64,000 bases of DNA from Cyclina sinensis (Eukaryota; Mollusca; Bivalvia; Venerida; Veneridae): NCBI GenBank assembly GCA_012932295.1, contig JAAONU010000003.1, forward strand, positions 33,032,361 to 33,096,360, written 5' to 3'. The notes under the pieces are model-generated. The model was not told the origin of the DNA and did no database searches. It saw nothing but the letters and a program-made list of their open reading frames with translations. A program made the translations under genes and the position numbers. This document shows, piece after piece, positions 44,341 through 56,621 of the stretch (position 1 is its first letter; each line of letters opens with the position of its first letter).

Positions 44341-45148
44341 ACTGCATTTTTTCCATGAAATGTCAATAACCATGACTGTAACAGATGAGCTTCATCTACT
44401 GCAAGCATAGCTACTGCATCAGTATAGGCAGAGCTCCGCAGGAAGAACCTCCACTTGTCTATGCTGTCTAGAATCTCTGAAGAGAGGAACTCAATTGAAC
44501 CACATGTTGAAATATCTTTTCACATGGCATCATACTTTAAGTCCCTGAGTAAAAGGCAGCATTTGTTTGCTTCTTATTAACGTTACATATTATATATCTA
44601 ATACATTAAAAAACACCTTTCCATAGCATTAAACAGTTTTTATATTTCTGCAACTACCTCTTGATATGGTATAGGCTAAAAGAAGTTTTTATATATACAT
44701 GTAAATATATGTAAAAATATATGTAAACCACTTTACAAACCTTTTTTTCTTCCACACTGGTGTCTGGGCCAGGAATAACAGCACTAACACCCATACCAGA
44801 TAGCTGCCGCACCTGGTCAGCCATCAGGGACCTAAGGGGTGAATACATAATTGAATGGTAATGTTTGCCATGTATTTTATTCATTATTAGGGGTGGCAGA
44901 ATGCAGCATGCACCTTTTCCATAATCTGTGGGGAAAATTGCTTTACAGTCTTTACTGTTTATAATAATTGCAATGACATTGATTTGCTTGTCTTTTAGTT
45001 TATCAAAGCCAAACTTAAACTTTTCCTTGAGAAATTCAAATTGACGCACCACTGTATCTTGACGGGACACATTATCTTGAAGAGAAGTGATGCAAGACGC
45101 ATTAATTTGAGAAGAAATGATCCATGACACATTATCTTCAGAAGCCAT

Positions 45149-45720
45149 GTTGCATAAAGTACCGGAAGTGGGACCTAATTTCCGTATAAAATTATAATAA
45201 TTATAATTAGAACTTATCAGTTTCCGTAAAATGACAGTTGTAATCAGATTTTCTCAGCACAACCGCTTTAACTGACATTTTTATTTGTGAATGGTCAATG
45301 TATATTTTTTTATATAAACGTAAAAAATAATTTATTAATCATCTCTCACATCAATATGAATCCAATCTGTATGTTGGTACGATGTCTGTTATTGAATAAA
45401 TACACCGTTATTCGTAATTGCAAAGCCATGTTTACAATCAAAAATAGCATTTAGGTCACGGGTCACCAAAGGTTACGCGAAGGTATCCGAACCTAAAGTC
45501 TCGCAAGTCACGTGATAGGACAGCAATGGCGGCGAATTTGATGAAATGTAAACGCGCTGATAAACATTGAGGTATTATTCCGTCGATCAAACCTTCTTTG
45601 TTCAAAAACTTGTGAAATGTGCAAAATAGATTGAATTACCCGTATGTGTATAGCTTTTGTCCAGGTAACGCAAATTTATTGAATTACAGCATGAAATAAA
45701 TATTTCACAGTTCTGATTGA
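45149..45720. other. Upstream region of the RecQ pseudogene, CpG-richer
   Basis: Between 45450 and 45560 the DNA is richer in CpG than its surroundings and has an E-box-like CACGTG (45510). A short ATGGCGGCG frame on the plus strand at 45524 stops after 14 codons. It may be an old promoter, but there is no transcript evidence. Confidence 0.3.
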
Positions 45721-45736
45721 CTATCCATACGGGACT

Positions 45737-45786
45737 GACTTCAGCGAACATGCCTAGCAATATTATAAAATCTGTTCGCTGAAGTC
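45737..45786. repeat. 14-bp inverted repeat, 22-nt spacer
   Basis: GACTTCAGCGAACA and TGTTCGCTGAAGTC are exact inverses. No further TIR-element features. Confidence 0.65.
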
Positions 45787-46940
45787 TCGTTAGCTAACTC
45801 CAAACATGCATGTTTTAAATGTTTTTATTTGCGTTTGTTTGACATGGTGTGTCAGTTATGTTAAAACAACTTTCGATCCCAAGTTTTGCCTTTAAAGGCA
45901 TGCATGTTGTGTCAAAAAATCACATAATATATCTGTGAAAGAAGGTGCGTGTAAATATCTATTACATATTTTGTGCTTCAACAGAAACAATTTTGCCTCC
46001 TTAGGTCAATTATAAAATTTGTTCTGTCTGTAAGACCTTTAATTTTATTGCGACAGGTCTTGAAAATCAGAAATAAATGAAATAGGTTCACTAGAAAATT
46101 AAATCTAAGTACTGCAGTTTTGCTTAGAAAAGACATAAACTTGAACACACCGTCCTACTGGTCCAACATGCTGTGCTCCTTTCCAAGAGCAAAAGGAAAC
46201 AGACTGTTAAAAAAACAGTAATTAGTGTATAAAGGTGATTTACATCCTTCTGAAGAGATAACTGTAATAACTGGGAATGTGCTCAATGTCTCCATGTATT
46301 AAATGGAAGTGTCTGCTAAGTAAAATATATTTGTTTAAGCTGCTGAAACTCGGATGACCAAAATTGCGAAGTTTAGTTTGTTTCAATTACACTGACTAGG
46401 CAGTTTTCTGGGTGACACCCATGATCTAGAAGATCGGTAAAGAGTTGCACTGGATTATTTTAAGTTACGAATCAAACAAAGTTTTCGGAGTTTTCTGTAT
46501 CTATTTATAGTTTTCTATTTTTAGAAGAAAACACTCCGATCCGTTTGATGGTATTTGCCAATTTTCGTTGATATCAAGAGGCTTTGTCCTAAAAGAAATG
46601 TCAACTTGATATGCCCATATATAGGTGCTTCAGTAACATACAACAGAATTGTATAATTGCAAAAATCTTCAGTTTTTTCCACAAATCGGCAAATTCGTTT
46701 TTTTTTATTTTATAGATGTATATTTAAACAAGGACATGCCTATAATAACTAAACAAGCATGCAATATGTTTCCCAAGAACTAAAATGTGTAAGTGATAAA
46801 GAGCTATGTTATTATCCGTAGCCAGAATTGCAAACAGCTACTAAAATTTCTGAAATTATTCAAAAATGACACTCATTTTCACATCTTGATCATTTGTGCA
46901 AAAAAAAATGTGCAGTCTTTGAACTGAAGAAAGTTGAGAC
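45787..46940. other. Intergenic DNA, nothing recognised
   Basis: Frames are short and without motif on both strands. Confidence 0.4.
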
Positions 46941-46950
46941 ATTGTAAGAG

Positions 46951-47275
46951 TTGTGCACAGAAGCAATATTAAGTAAATTGAACAAAGGTTAATTACTTTG
47001 CCAAAAATAATCGAATCTCAAATGCCTGATAATGTGCACCATGACACTTGATAATGATCATTCTATGAAAGTTTGGTGAACCTCATATAAGGATTGTAGG
47101 AGTTGTGCACAGAAGCAATATTAAGTTAATTAAACAAAGGGCAATAACTATGCGAAAAATAATTGAATCGCAAAAGCCGGAATATATGCATAGCGGCACT
47201 TTATAATGATCACTCTGTAAAAGTTTGGTGGAAACCAAATGAGAATAATAGGAGGAGTTGTGCATAGAAGATGGG
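46951..47275. repeat. ~153-bp tandem repeat, about 2.1 copies
   Basis: Units start at 46951, 47103 and 47258 with TTGTGCACAGAAGCAATATT (the third is TTGTGCATAGAAG only) and include AAAAATAATYGAATC and GATCAYTCTRTGAAAGTTTG. Copies are diverged. Same general class as the other bivalve-type tandem units. Confidence 0.75.
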
Positions 47276-49870
47276 ACATAAAAATGACAAATACATCAAT
47301 TGCTAAAGAGATATATAACAAAAAAATCTAAAATTAAGTTCGTACTTATAGCCCTTCACCTGCTGTGGAAGAAGTCAATAGTTTTGTGCTCTAGGTTCGA
47401 TTTTACCCTGGTCATATTTCTGTATAAGAGGCAGAGTTAAATGATGAGGGGCTTGGTCATAAAAACAATGATTTAAATTTACATTAAATTTCGGGTTTTG
47501 AACAATACAAACTACAATAATTGTATGTACTGCTGTGGACCGATGCTTGAAAGCGTGCTTTAAGGTGTCACTCAGTGATTATGTTTTTACAGAGGCATAC
47601 GGACAAGTTCAAATGCCAAAACGTTTAAATGGATATCACCAAGTTTTGGATGCATTTTATGAAAAGAGTGAATAGATTTTAATAGAACTCTGCAGTTAAA
47701 TTTTTATAAAGTTTTGAAAGTTCGGGTCCAGCCCGGATTTGGCGCTAACTCTTCAGGAAACATGCGCCATCGCCCCTTTTCGTCGAAATGAACTGGACAG
47801 GAAATTGTCAGATAAGTTTCAGGACTTAGATTCTGTTTAGTTACAATGCTGTCTTTTGTTTCTTTCAGGTTTGCTTAAATAGGGATGGATTGATAAAGAA
47901 CGTTTGCAACATGAGCCATATACGTGAAAAATACTGTCTCCTGTATGTTCAGATAACAGCGTCCTTACACGCTTTCGCCAGTATACTTAATAATGCCCTA
48001 AGTGACTTAAACCAACAACCACATAAGGCATTTCTTGGGGCCTATAAAAACATTGAGAATACGCTTCAATGAAAAGAAATAGCTTAAACATAAATTTGAT
48101 ATATGCCTAACATAAAAGAGTTGGCGTAATAATTGTAAACAATCTTTACGAAGCAGTGGTCTTAAAGACAAACATTTTGAGCAGATGTTATGTTAATGAA
48201 GTAGTTATTGAAATGTAGACCGACATTCAGAAAATTTTATTTTGAATGATCACCATGTCAAATGAACCACGTTGACATGGGAAGGTCAGTATGTGTCAAC
48301 ATTACATCGTATTTATTACATTATGTACAACAGGAAGTGGAAAGGTTGACCCACTTTTGGGTATAATTGTTAATCTATGTATACATATCAAGTGTTAATA
48401 TCTTGAGACCGATCTTCTGGGGGAATATCCAAGATGTAAAACAGTAACAATTTCAAATTACATTTAAATTATGCATGAGCTAACGAAATTTACATTGTTA
48501 CAATACGAAAATTGCCTTTAATGTCTTTAAGAGATTTCAAAAGAAAGTTAATAAATAAAAATAAAATAAAGAAAGACAAAAGTAGAATTAGCATTACTTA
48601 CATGAAAATCAGAAGTTATATTTGCTAACGTGTAAAATTGAATAAGCACACCTTTATCTTTAAAGTGCCAAAGCTGAAGAGCACCTGCTTTTGATCTCAA
48701 GAAGGGTCATGATCTATCACAGAACATTTAACTGTGTTGCAGAGAATAAAAAAAAAACATCTAATATGTAGTCAATCAGCATCTTCGTTAACAAAATGCG
48801 TCGTAATCTACTTGATAGCTTTGAATAGTGAATGTTCCATAATTTAAGTATGTTTTCGCCTAGCCTTCTTATTTGACATGACAATTTACCTTGATTGCCT
48901 GTCCACTTTGAATGCCAGATTTTGCGTCTGATGTTTTTGTTCTTTAGTCGCAAGTTTACTTCGTTTATAAATGAAAAACGAGATAGCAAAGTTTTTTGGG
49001 TTGAAATAAGCAGTTTCTAGAACTGTTGAATGCCGAGTATTCTAATTAATTATGGACACACTTTTTTATTCTTTGTACTGAACTTTCTTACTTAAACTCG
49101 TGACAATTCTGGTGTTCTATCTTTAATGCAATACTATGAAAATGTTACTGCGTTTGAAGGTGTAACATAAAAGAATATATGCAGCATCACAAAATAAGTA
49201 CTGTGCTGTAGAAATTTCCTGATAAATTCAATGACTATAAGGCTTTGCTTCCAAATAATGAAATGTTGTATTAGTGTCTAAGATAATCAAGATGTATAAC
49301 AGTCAAGATAAATGCTGAAAACGCCATGATTGCTCAGAAATCTTGCAAGTAAGAAGTAACAGACTTCTTTCTCTTCTAAAAGATAAATAATTGAAAATAT
49401 ACTTCCTTAATTGTAATTTACAGAATCGCCCGAATGGAAGCAGTCAACAGTAAAAAATGTTGACCGGTCAACAGTTCATCTTTTAAGTAAATTTATATTA
49501 AAATGATATTTTAATAAAAAAGCTAAAATTATTAAATGACATTTAGAGCATTAGAAATGAATCTATGTAATTGTTTTCAAGAATATTGTAAAACTATTAA
49601 TTTGAAGACGCGTGGTTCTGTCTCATTAATTGTATATCTTGGCCCTGCCTCTCGTGTGATCAGTGAAAACCTGTTCACCTCAAAAGATCAGGACACTAGA
49701 TTATCACATTGTTATAAAATTCTGATCTTATATTTTTTTCAGTATAGACATAATTTTCAATATCCATACTTTGTTGTTCTCATCGCTTAAAAGATCAGGT
49801 GGGTGGGGTATAACACCGATAACTCCAGAACAGTCAATGTAATAACACATTGAGTAATTATGATTGCGAT
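47276..49870. other. Intergenic DNA
   Basis: Small frames at 47890-48072 (+) and 48717-48989 (-, basic, 90 codons) have no domain I recognise and no splice context that would support them. No repeats noticed. Confidence 0.4.
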
Positions 49871-49879
49871 CTGACTAGA

Positions 49880-50200
49880 CAACACTATCCGGCCGTTACA
49901 GTAGAAACTGTACTTTACAGCACTTCAACACTACTGAAGCCTTCGTAGAAAATGTCTACAGTATATCCGGAATTTAATAAAGACTTTGCTGTTTCCGGAG
50001 ATAATGATTTTGATGCAGAATGACAATAGGGCATTAATTAACGAGGCTTTTACTGACAGTGGAAAAGATTGAAATCACCATTTGGCTCGCTGCTGAATGT
50101 TGCGTGAATTATGTCTAGAATATCGAGTTCTAAAATTGTGTTCGTGTTTATTTTGAAATGTACAAGAAATGGTGTAGGCCGTGACAATAAACATACACAT
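49880..50200 (+). repeat. Low-copy block A', copy 2
   Basis: Matches 27.81-28.13 kb through GAAACTGTACTTTACAGCAC, AACACTACTGAAGCCTTCGT, AAAATGTCTACAGTATATCC and ATTATGTCTAGAATA. Stops fall in all frames, so the pair is not a conserved coding exon. Confidence 0.6.
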
Positions 50201-52620
50201 GTACAATCGGAACACCTCGGGCGACTTCAATAAGTCACCTCGGAAATAATGTGGTAGGCGCCAGATTGGACTATTTTATAATACAGGTGGTTTCTGTTAA
50301 ATTGAAAACATTTCTTAAAGCCTCTACTTGTTTATACTTTAAAGTTACATTTATTTTCATCTTTTTCTTATGCATAAGACAAACACTGCTTGAGTTCTGT
50401 CATGTCTATTTATATCTTTATTAAAGCCGGGGCGAATTACCATTTGGTGTATTCATACACTTACATACGAGGTCTTTAAACGAAGTTGTCGGAAAAGGCC
50501 GAGTTGTTACGATTGACACATGTATTCATATTGTATCCTTACACTGTGTCTCATTTCAAACATTCAGCAAAATAGAGTACCATTGCTATTTATTTTTATA
50601 ACGTTTAAACGCAAGAGTCAAGTATAGAAAGATTCATGTCTGTCTGTTGTTTCTTATTTCTAGATGAAAAACGGCAACAAGTGAATAGATTTAGTAACTG
50701 AGATAGCACACTATTATTTCAGTTAAGTAAATATGAAAATAGATATAAAACTACTAACTCATGATATAAAATTATGTTTTATTAAATAATGTAAGGTTTT
50801 GACAGAACAACTTAAAGTCCGGTTCTTAAGAAAATAAGTGGTGTGTTTAATCTGAAGACCATATGATTCTATGACTAATGTTTCCTTCTTGTCAATACAG
50901 CCTACGTTTATCCTAAGGCACTTACGAAGATCAAAGATTCTAATTGTTATAGAAAGGTTTTTATTTGTTAGATTAAACACTTTTAGATGTTTTATCTGCC
51001 ACTCTATTTCGAAATGAAGAGAAATTTCAATGTTTGTGTACTTCCATCTTAATCCTGCAAGTGTTCTTGGTTGACAATTCCCCCAACAACCAAATCTTCC
51101 GAATCCACTGCAAACAATTGCAATGTATTCGCTATTTGCATTATATATATTTTTTAAAAGGCACAGAACAGCTTAACGTCTATCTGATAGCGTCAGTTTA
51201 ACATTATTTCTAGAAATCCAATATCTTATAATATCTTATCTAAGAAGTCAGTCTTACAATCTCATATTTTTTTTATGAATCATAGAATATTTATGTGCAA
51301 TTGTGGGTTGTGGTTGCCCGTATGCATCTTTTCTAATTAGAACAGTCTTCATTTCAGAGACAAAGTAGTGGTTAAATATATTGATGGAGTATACATAATA
51401 ATTATTATTATTTTATTATCATTATTATAAACTGCACAAAAGTCCAGCGAATTTACATTTTTATTTTCTATTTTGTTGAAGACCTGTTCTGTACCTTATA
51501 GAAAAAAAGCTTTACAAGATATGCTCTCTGCTGTTGTTTGTGTTACTTTTGTTAAGTGTCAAACTTAGTTTCTGAAACCTATCTGTTCACAAAAGCACAC
51601 AGAAGAAAAAAAACACTCTTCGCGTAATGATTCAGAAATGTTAATAGAAAATGTTTTAATGAAATGATTTACTTAGATATCTAAGTAAGTCTTATTACCC
51701 TAAGGAAAATATTGTGTCAAAAATATTTTTATCAGTATTGTGAAGACAAAATAAAATGATTTCAGATGATGAGAATGTCGAGTATTGTATTCAGATTCAA
51801 TTCCTAAAATCTAGGCTGGCGCGGACGGACGTTCAACAGAAATATAAAATAGTATGGTCTAACTTGCCTCTTTATGACTTTTCATCGATTATGAATGTCC
51901 ATGCTCGTGTGAGATAACTAGAGAGATAATCGTAGAGAATCGCCTCTGTACATAGGATTATAAATAAAGCTTATAGACGCACTCACAAGGTCTGTTTAGA
52001 AAGTATAAAGTTCATCTGTACATCCTCATTACTTAGCCGAAGCATACGACGATTATTGGAAGAGAATGGTGCTCTTGATCGACTCACGCAATACACTTTT
52101 ACTATTTACCATCAAAACAATCGGAGTTTTTCGATCTCAGAGCTGATGTTAAATACGGAGCGCAAAGTGTTCTTGTTAAACTTAAACATTCATTACTGAA
52201 AGAAAGAAATTGGCTGATATCAACGCGTTTAGAGTATGACATTCAAGTCATTCAGAATAGGAAACATCTTTGATTATTCTTCTTTATAGCAATGTCGGGC
52301 ATTTAAGGCACCATCTAAATTATTTGATCTGTCCCTTAAAGTAAATTTTCTGAACGTCTTAAGGCAAAGTAGATGTATGCAGTTACATAGCAGTTGATGG
52401 AGGTCGCAGGCTACACTTAAAGTTATTTAGCTGTTACTGTCTGTCTGTGTTAGAAAAAAAAACCTCGAGGTAAATAGTCACAACTCTGATTGCGTGGTAA
52501 GGCGGTTTACTATGCTCAACAAGAACGGAATACTCAAACTCCTTACATGCATCTTGATATTGAACTATTCATTATTGTTATAGACAGCTCCACAACAACT
52601 TGTTGGGTAATAAGTACATA
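50201..52620. other. Intergenic DNA
   Basis: AT-rich; only short simple-sequence stretches (ATTATTATTTTATTATC near 51.4 kb, poly-A near 51.6 kb). Nothing else recognised. Confidence 0.4.
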
Positions 52621-52628
52621 TTATTTCT

Positions 52629-53050
52629 TAACCTGTAAAAAAGTGGACAAAAATTCACCTTAACCTGACAAATAGTGGACTGACATTTACCTTATCCTGT
52701 CAAGTACTGGACTGACATTTACCTTAACCTGTGAAATAGTGAACTAACGTTTACATATCCTGTTGAATAGTGGGCTGACATTTACCTTATCCTGTCAAAT
52801 AGTGGACTGACAATTACCTTATCCTGTCAAATAGTGCACTGACATTTACCTTATCCTGTCAAATAGTGTACTGACATTTACCTTATCCTGTCAAATAGTG
52901 AACTGTCATTTACCTTATCTTGTCAAATAGTGAACTGACATTTACATATCCTGTCGAATAGTGGGCTGACATTCACCTAAACCTGTCAAAGACTGGACTG
53001 TCATTTAACCTATCAAATATTGAACTGACATTTACCTTATCCTGTCAAAT
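52629..53050. repeat. 32-bp minisatellite, about 13 copies
   Basis: The unit is near CTGTCAAATAGTGGACTGAC plus ATTTACCTTATC. Spacing is exactly 32 bp in the middle of the array and drifts at the ends. A subset of units has ACATATCCTGTCGAATAGTG with a shorter body; it occurs twice about 210 bp apart, hinting at a multi-unit duplication. Confidence 0.88.
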
Positions 53051-53279
53051 AACTAAACTGAGTTTTGTTTTCTACATGTTTACCGCAAACAAGCAAAAAC
53101 CATTCTAAAGCAATACTTGCAAAAATCGTTCATTTGAAGAATGCGTGAAATTGCTTATGACAACAAAACCTTATTGTGTCTGAAGGGCTCATACCAAGGG
53201 ATCATGGCGTGAGACTGTAAGCGTTTAAGTTTTCTCTTTATGAGAGTTATTTTTGTAACATTCCGGGTGTTGCCATGAA

Positions 53280-53690
53280 AATGAATTATCTTCAGCTTAG
53301 ATTTTCACATATCAGATATTTTGGTTAAACAATTCTGTTGATCGGTACAGAACACGACATAATATTTAATTAAACCTCGTTTATCGCTTTATAGAATATT
53401 AGATTTCATTATGACGTTATTAAAATGATTTTGGTTTTTATAACGAGACAGAATTTATATACTTGAAAAATAAGACAATAATGGCGTGCGTGCCTATTCG
53501 AAATTGTCACAAGTCATTTCAGAGACTTCCTTCTGAAATACATTCAGCATAATCAAAGCCTTTTTATTGATTTACTTAAGCACTATTTACGTAGGCGGAC
53601 AATACGGCTTCCATTTCCTACTTTTGGAAACACGCTGAAGTGTAGAACTCCTTCAAAACGAAAATTAAAACATCTAGAATTACTGGCAGC
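53280..53690 (+). repeat. Low-copy block B, copy 3
   Basis: Matches the other B blocks at ATTTCATTATGACGTTAT, GAGACAGAATTTATATACTTG-like, AAGACAATAATGGCGT, TTTCAGAGACTTCC and TTTACGTAGGCGGACA. The Tc1 element begins about 20 bp after its readable end. Confidence 0.6.
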
Positions 53691-53711
53691 TTTTCAGCAA
53701 AGGAAAATATA

Positions 53712-54969
53712 CTACTCAAAATTTGATAGGGATCACTTATAAGAATGTGTATATTTACTACATAAGGTTGAAAGGTTACATTTTTTGTTGTGATTCTAAA
53801 AATATGTTCATATGACAACAGTTTGGTACCAAACAATGAGTAAGTCAGCGTGAAGCGTGACAGAGGCTGAGCCGTGGGAGGGACACGAATTTGAGATAAC
53901 ACAGACAGGAGATGAAATGGAACTTTTTGGAAAAATCAAGTCTATGGCCTGAATTTTTCTTTAATATCGCGTGTGGTGTCCGTTTTCTTGGATTACTGCT
54001 CTGCGCCGCCTTCTCATGCTGCTAATGAGTCTCCGGATGCTTTGTTGTGGGAGTCGAGCCCACTCGTCCAGAAGGGCCTGCTGTAGCCCAGGGACCGTGG
54101 TTGGCTGGACTGGGCGAGCAGATATTGCAGTCTGCAGCATGTCCAAGGCGTGCTCTATTGCATTGAGGTCTGAAGACCTTGCTGGTCAGTCCATTCTCAC
54201 TATGGCTGTTGCCTCCAGGTACTCGGCGGTGACCCTTGCTCTGTGAGGCCGGGCGTTGTCGTCCATTAAAATAAACTCAGGGCCTACAGCACCAGCGTAC
54301 GGACGAACGTACACATCTAAGATCTCATTGACGTGTCGTACAGCCGTCAATGTGCTGTTTTGAACAATGTGCAGGTCCGTTCTTCCCTGCATGCTAATGC
54401 CCGCCCACATCATGACCGAGCCGCCGCCATGACGGTCATTGGTAGCAACACATACGGGTGCCAAACCCTCACTGGCGGATCTCCATACCCGCACTCGCCT
54501 ATCAGTGAAGTCCACACAAAATCTAGACTCGACCGTGAACAGCACTGGGGTACAGTCATGCAACGTCCACCTGGCGTGATCGCGGGTCCATTGAAGACGT
54601 GCCTGGATGTGGTTTCGCCCAGCCTCAAGCATCCCTACTCCCCTGTTCATCTCCTCATCGTCAATACGCCGTCTTTGCCGTAGATTTGGCATGACCAGTG
54701 CTAGGTTCGATATAAATGTTACCATGCACAAGCGAAGTCTGAATAAAACGGATGTGTACATGAAGGTACATGCCCGCGGTGCACCACTTTTCCAGGGGTA
54801 TCGCTTTTCCCTTGCATCTCGAGCCATGTACAGGTAAACAATCAAAATCTGCTGGACAGGTCGGCTTTGCCATATGAATAAAGTACATGTATGAGAAAAA
54901 ATCAGTTATTTTGAGGTTATCATTAAAAAGATATTTAAGAAATAAAAAGTCCTATCAAATTTTGAGAAG
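53712..54969 (-). mobile_element. Tc1-type transposon, 1258 bp, TA target site
   Basis: TIRs: CTACTCAAAATTTGATAGG at the left and its inverse CCTATCAAATTTTGAGAAG at the right (one mismatch near the tip). TA abuts each end (53710-53711 and 54970-54971), the expected Tc1/mariner target duplication. It encodes a Tc1 transposase on the minus strand but only about 120 bp separate the open frame from the right TIR, so the N-terminal part is deleted. Confidence 0.85.
53961..54845 (-). pseudogene. Tc1-type transposase (DD34E), N-terminus missing, one nonsense codon
   Basis: The frame reads RLQWTRDHARWTLHDCTPVLF then VESRFCVDF (the first catalytic Asp, usually TDESRF, is Val-Glu here), RVRVWR, GGGSVMMWAGIS, LMDDNARPHRA (second Asp) and IVRMD, then TGA at about 54171, then PARSSDLNAIEHALDML (catalytic Glu in IEH). 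Thirty-four residues separate the second Asp from the Glu, which is DD34E. The TGA falls on a tryptophan conserved in relatives (DW-PARSPDLNPIE). The two DNA-binding helix-turn-helix domains of Tc1 are missing; residues upstream of RLQW do not match. Inactive on two counts; TIRs could still be moved in trans. Confidence 0.85.
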
Positions 54970-56520
54970 TATACTATTAAATTTTGTGGCCGATTTGGAA
55001 GTATAAATAATTTTATTTTTATCTATTTTTTTTTTACAAATGATTGGGCGTTATTAATAACTTACATGTGAACATCATTCAAAAGTGTTTGTTTTTTTCG
55101 GCTAATGCAGACCAAAATCAGTCTGCCCATCCGTAGATTAGTCTAAATTGAAACACGGACAAGCCCAATTTAGATATTTAGCAGGCTAAGGACCCCAAAG
55201 TTATAGTAAATCTTCGTTTACTGTAAGAAAAACCATGAAACTGTTTAATATAATGTTAATGTTTTAAGCATACCAGAAAGGTTATGTAGTAGCCAAATGT
55301 TGAGCAGGAACATGTATAACTAAAGTGATGTGATGGTTTGCTTAAGCCAGTAAAAGTAAAATAATTCCGTCGATCTGATTTGAAAAAAAAAATACGAACA
55401 TCACCATAAAATAACAATCCCCTGATAATTGTGTAACACTATATCTCGCTATAAATAGTACAAAACCCCTCTGCAATATTTGCTGAGGCGGTCACTATTC
55501 TACTGTCTTTGTTAGAAATTACTTTTAAGCTTTTAGCGACTCACACCGAATTTGCTCATATTCTTAACATAGCCTGAAAATAGATATTGAATCGCACGCT
55601 ACATGAAAGTTTTAATAGTTTATTTGCATGCATCAAACCTCTTAACAAAGCTTAGTATCTCATGTTTTAACAAAAACTAATATCTGTCATTTATTTCATT
55701 TGGATATAATTTTCTTCTATTTATTTCTAATGCAAATTCTGGAACTTTCATTCAGTGAAATTGTATACTGTTACTATAAGCGAATCTCTCAAGCTCTTGT
55801 TTGAAATCATTTTAGATTTATGACGTGATTACCTTATGACAGCTAGCCTTTGGATTATGACGAGAAGTATCTTTGTTACATAGACATACTGAGCCATTAC
55901 GCAATGCAAAGTAAATGTTGTTACCTAATAACCTAAAACATGTTATGACGTTTTTCCATGTGGGCAGAAATATCGTAAAATACTGTTTCTTTCAAGAGTA
56001 GGATTGCCTTAGTAATGCATGATTATTCATTTATTTTAAAGCTTGATTATATAAAATACTGCCTGATTATTAGAAGTCATTTACCAAAACTGTGATAATT
56101 ATTAATTCTTTTTAAATAATACATAGCGTAACAATAGCTATTTTCACACTGCCTCAAATAAAAGGCTACTCCTTTAAAAAGATTTCCTCAGTTACGTCTT
56201 CAATTTATCGTATTTTCCTGGAAAAAAAATAAGGCAAAAGTTAATTTTGACATCAAAATTAGCATGGCAAACCAGCAGAAAGCATGATAGTGTCATAGGA
56301 TGGGCAATAATAAAGCTAAAAATACGTCTTCGATCATGGTCATACAGTACTTTAGGTACCGCTCATCTTTGAAATCACTTTCAAAATGGACCTTCCGTCA
56401 CTTCCGGTTAGTAATTGCGTTTTGGTCGTTTGTCGTTTCGCTCTGTGAAATCCGTATGATTTTCATAGATACTTCTGAAGGCTGCAAATCTGACAGTGTC
56501 TTTTGAACATGTTTCTCTAT
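54970..56520. other. AT-rich intergenic DNA
   Basis: No gene recognised. A segment near 55540 (AGCGACTCACACCGAATTTG) weakly resembles the left end of the TTAA MITE at 15981, without a matching partner end. Confidence 0.4.
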
Positions 56521-56525
56521 AAAGG

Positions 56526-56562
<37 letters not shown>

Positions 56563-56563
56563 T
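56526..56563. repeat. (ATT)n microsatellite
   Basis: About 12 uninterrupted ATT triplets. Confidence 0.9.
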
Positions 56564-56621
56564 TGTGGACTTATTTTGATTATTGAAATAAATTGGATAA
56601 TAAACTGGTAAATAGGACGGT

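Larger units (their letters stand above)
40023..45148 (-). pseudogene. RecQ-family DNA helicase, multi-exon, inactivated
   Basis: Exons in order on the minus strand. 45148-44741: MASEDNVSW start, GFDKLKDKQ, FPTDYGKGACC (Walker A, normally PTGYGKS), YSPLRSLMADQVRQL (motif Ia), then a GTTTGT donor. 44544 to about 44400: FLSSEILDSIDKWRF and AVDEAHLLQSW (motif II, DEAH). 40948-40857: YIYIGMDLTARQWYFDEVK between AG and GT sites. About 40590-40023: MYHSGMS, IAKIAFGIGINIPDIRF (motif V), DYWQEVGRAGRDE (motif VI), then GCYRQYIL and a Cys-rich end, CEQCNCPVCSCCSNC. RecQ enzymes unwind DNA 3' to 5' with ATP. Inactivating signs: TGA at 44520-44522, TGA at 40336-40338 replacing a tryptophan, and Walker A changed (Gly to Asp, Ser to Gly). 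Exons between motifs II and IV are incomplete. A pogo transposon occupies the large intron. Confidence 0.72.

Noticed and set aside
48717..48989. 90-codon basic minus frame
   Set aside because: Lys/Arg-rich composition comes from T-rich DNA on the other strand; no domain, splice or start context.
55535..55575. Second copy of the TTAA MITE
   Set aside because: Only about 20 bp of weak similarity (AGCGACT, CACA, GAATTT) and no inverted partner end or TTAA.
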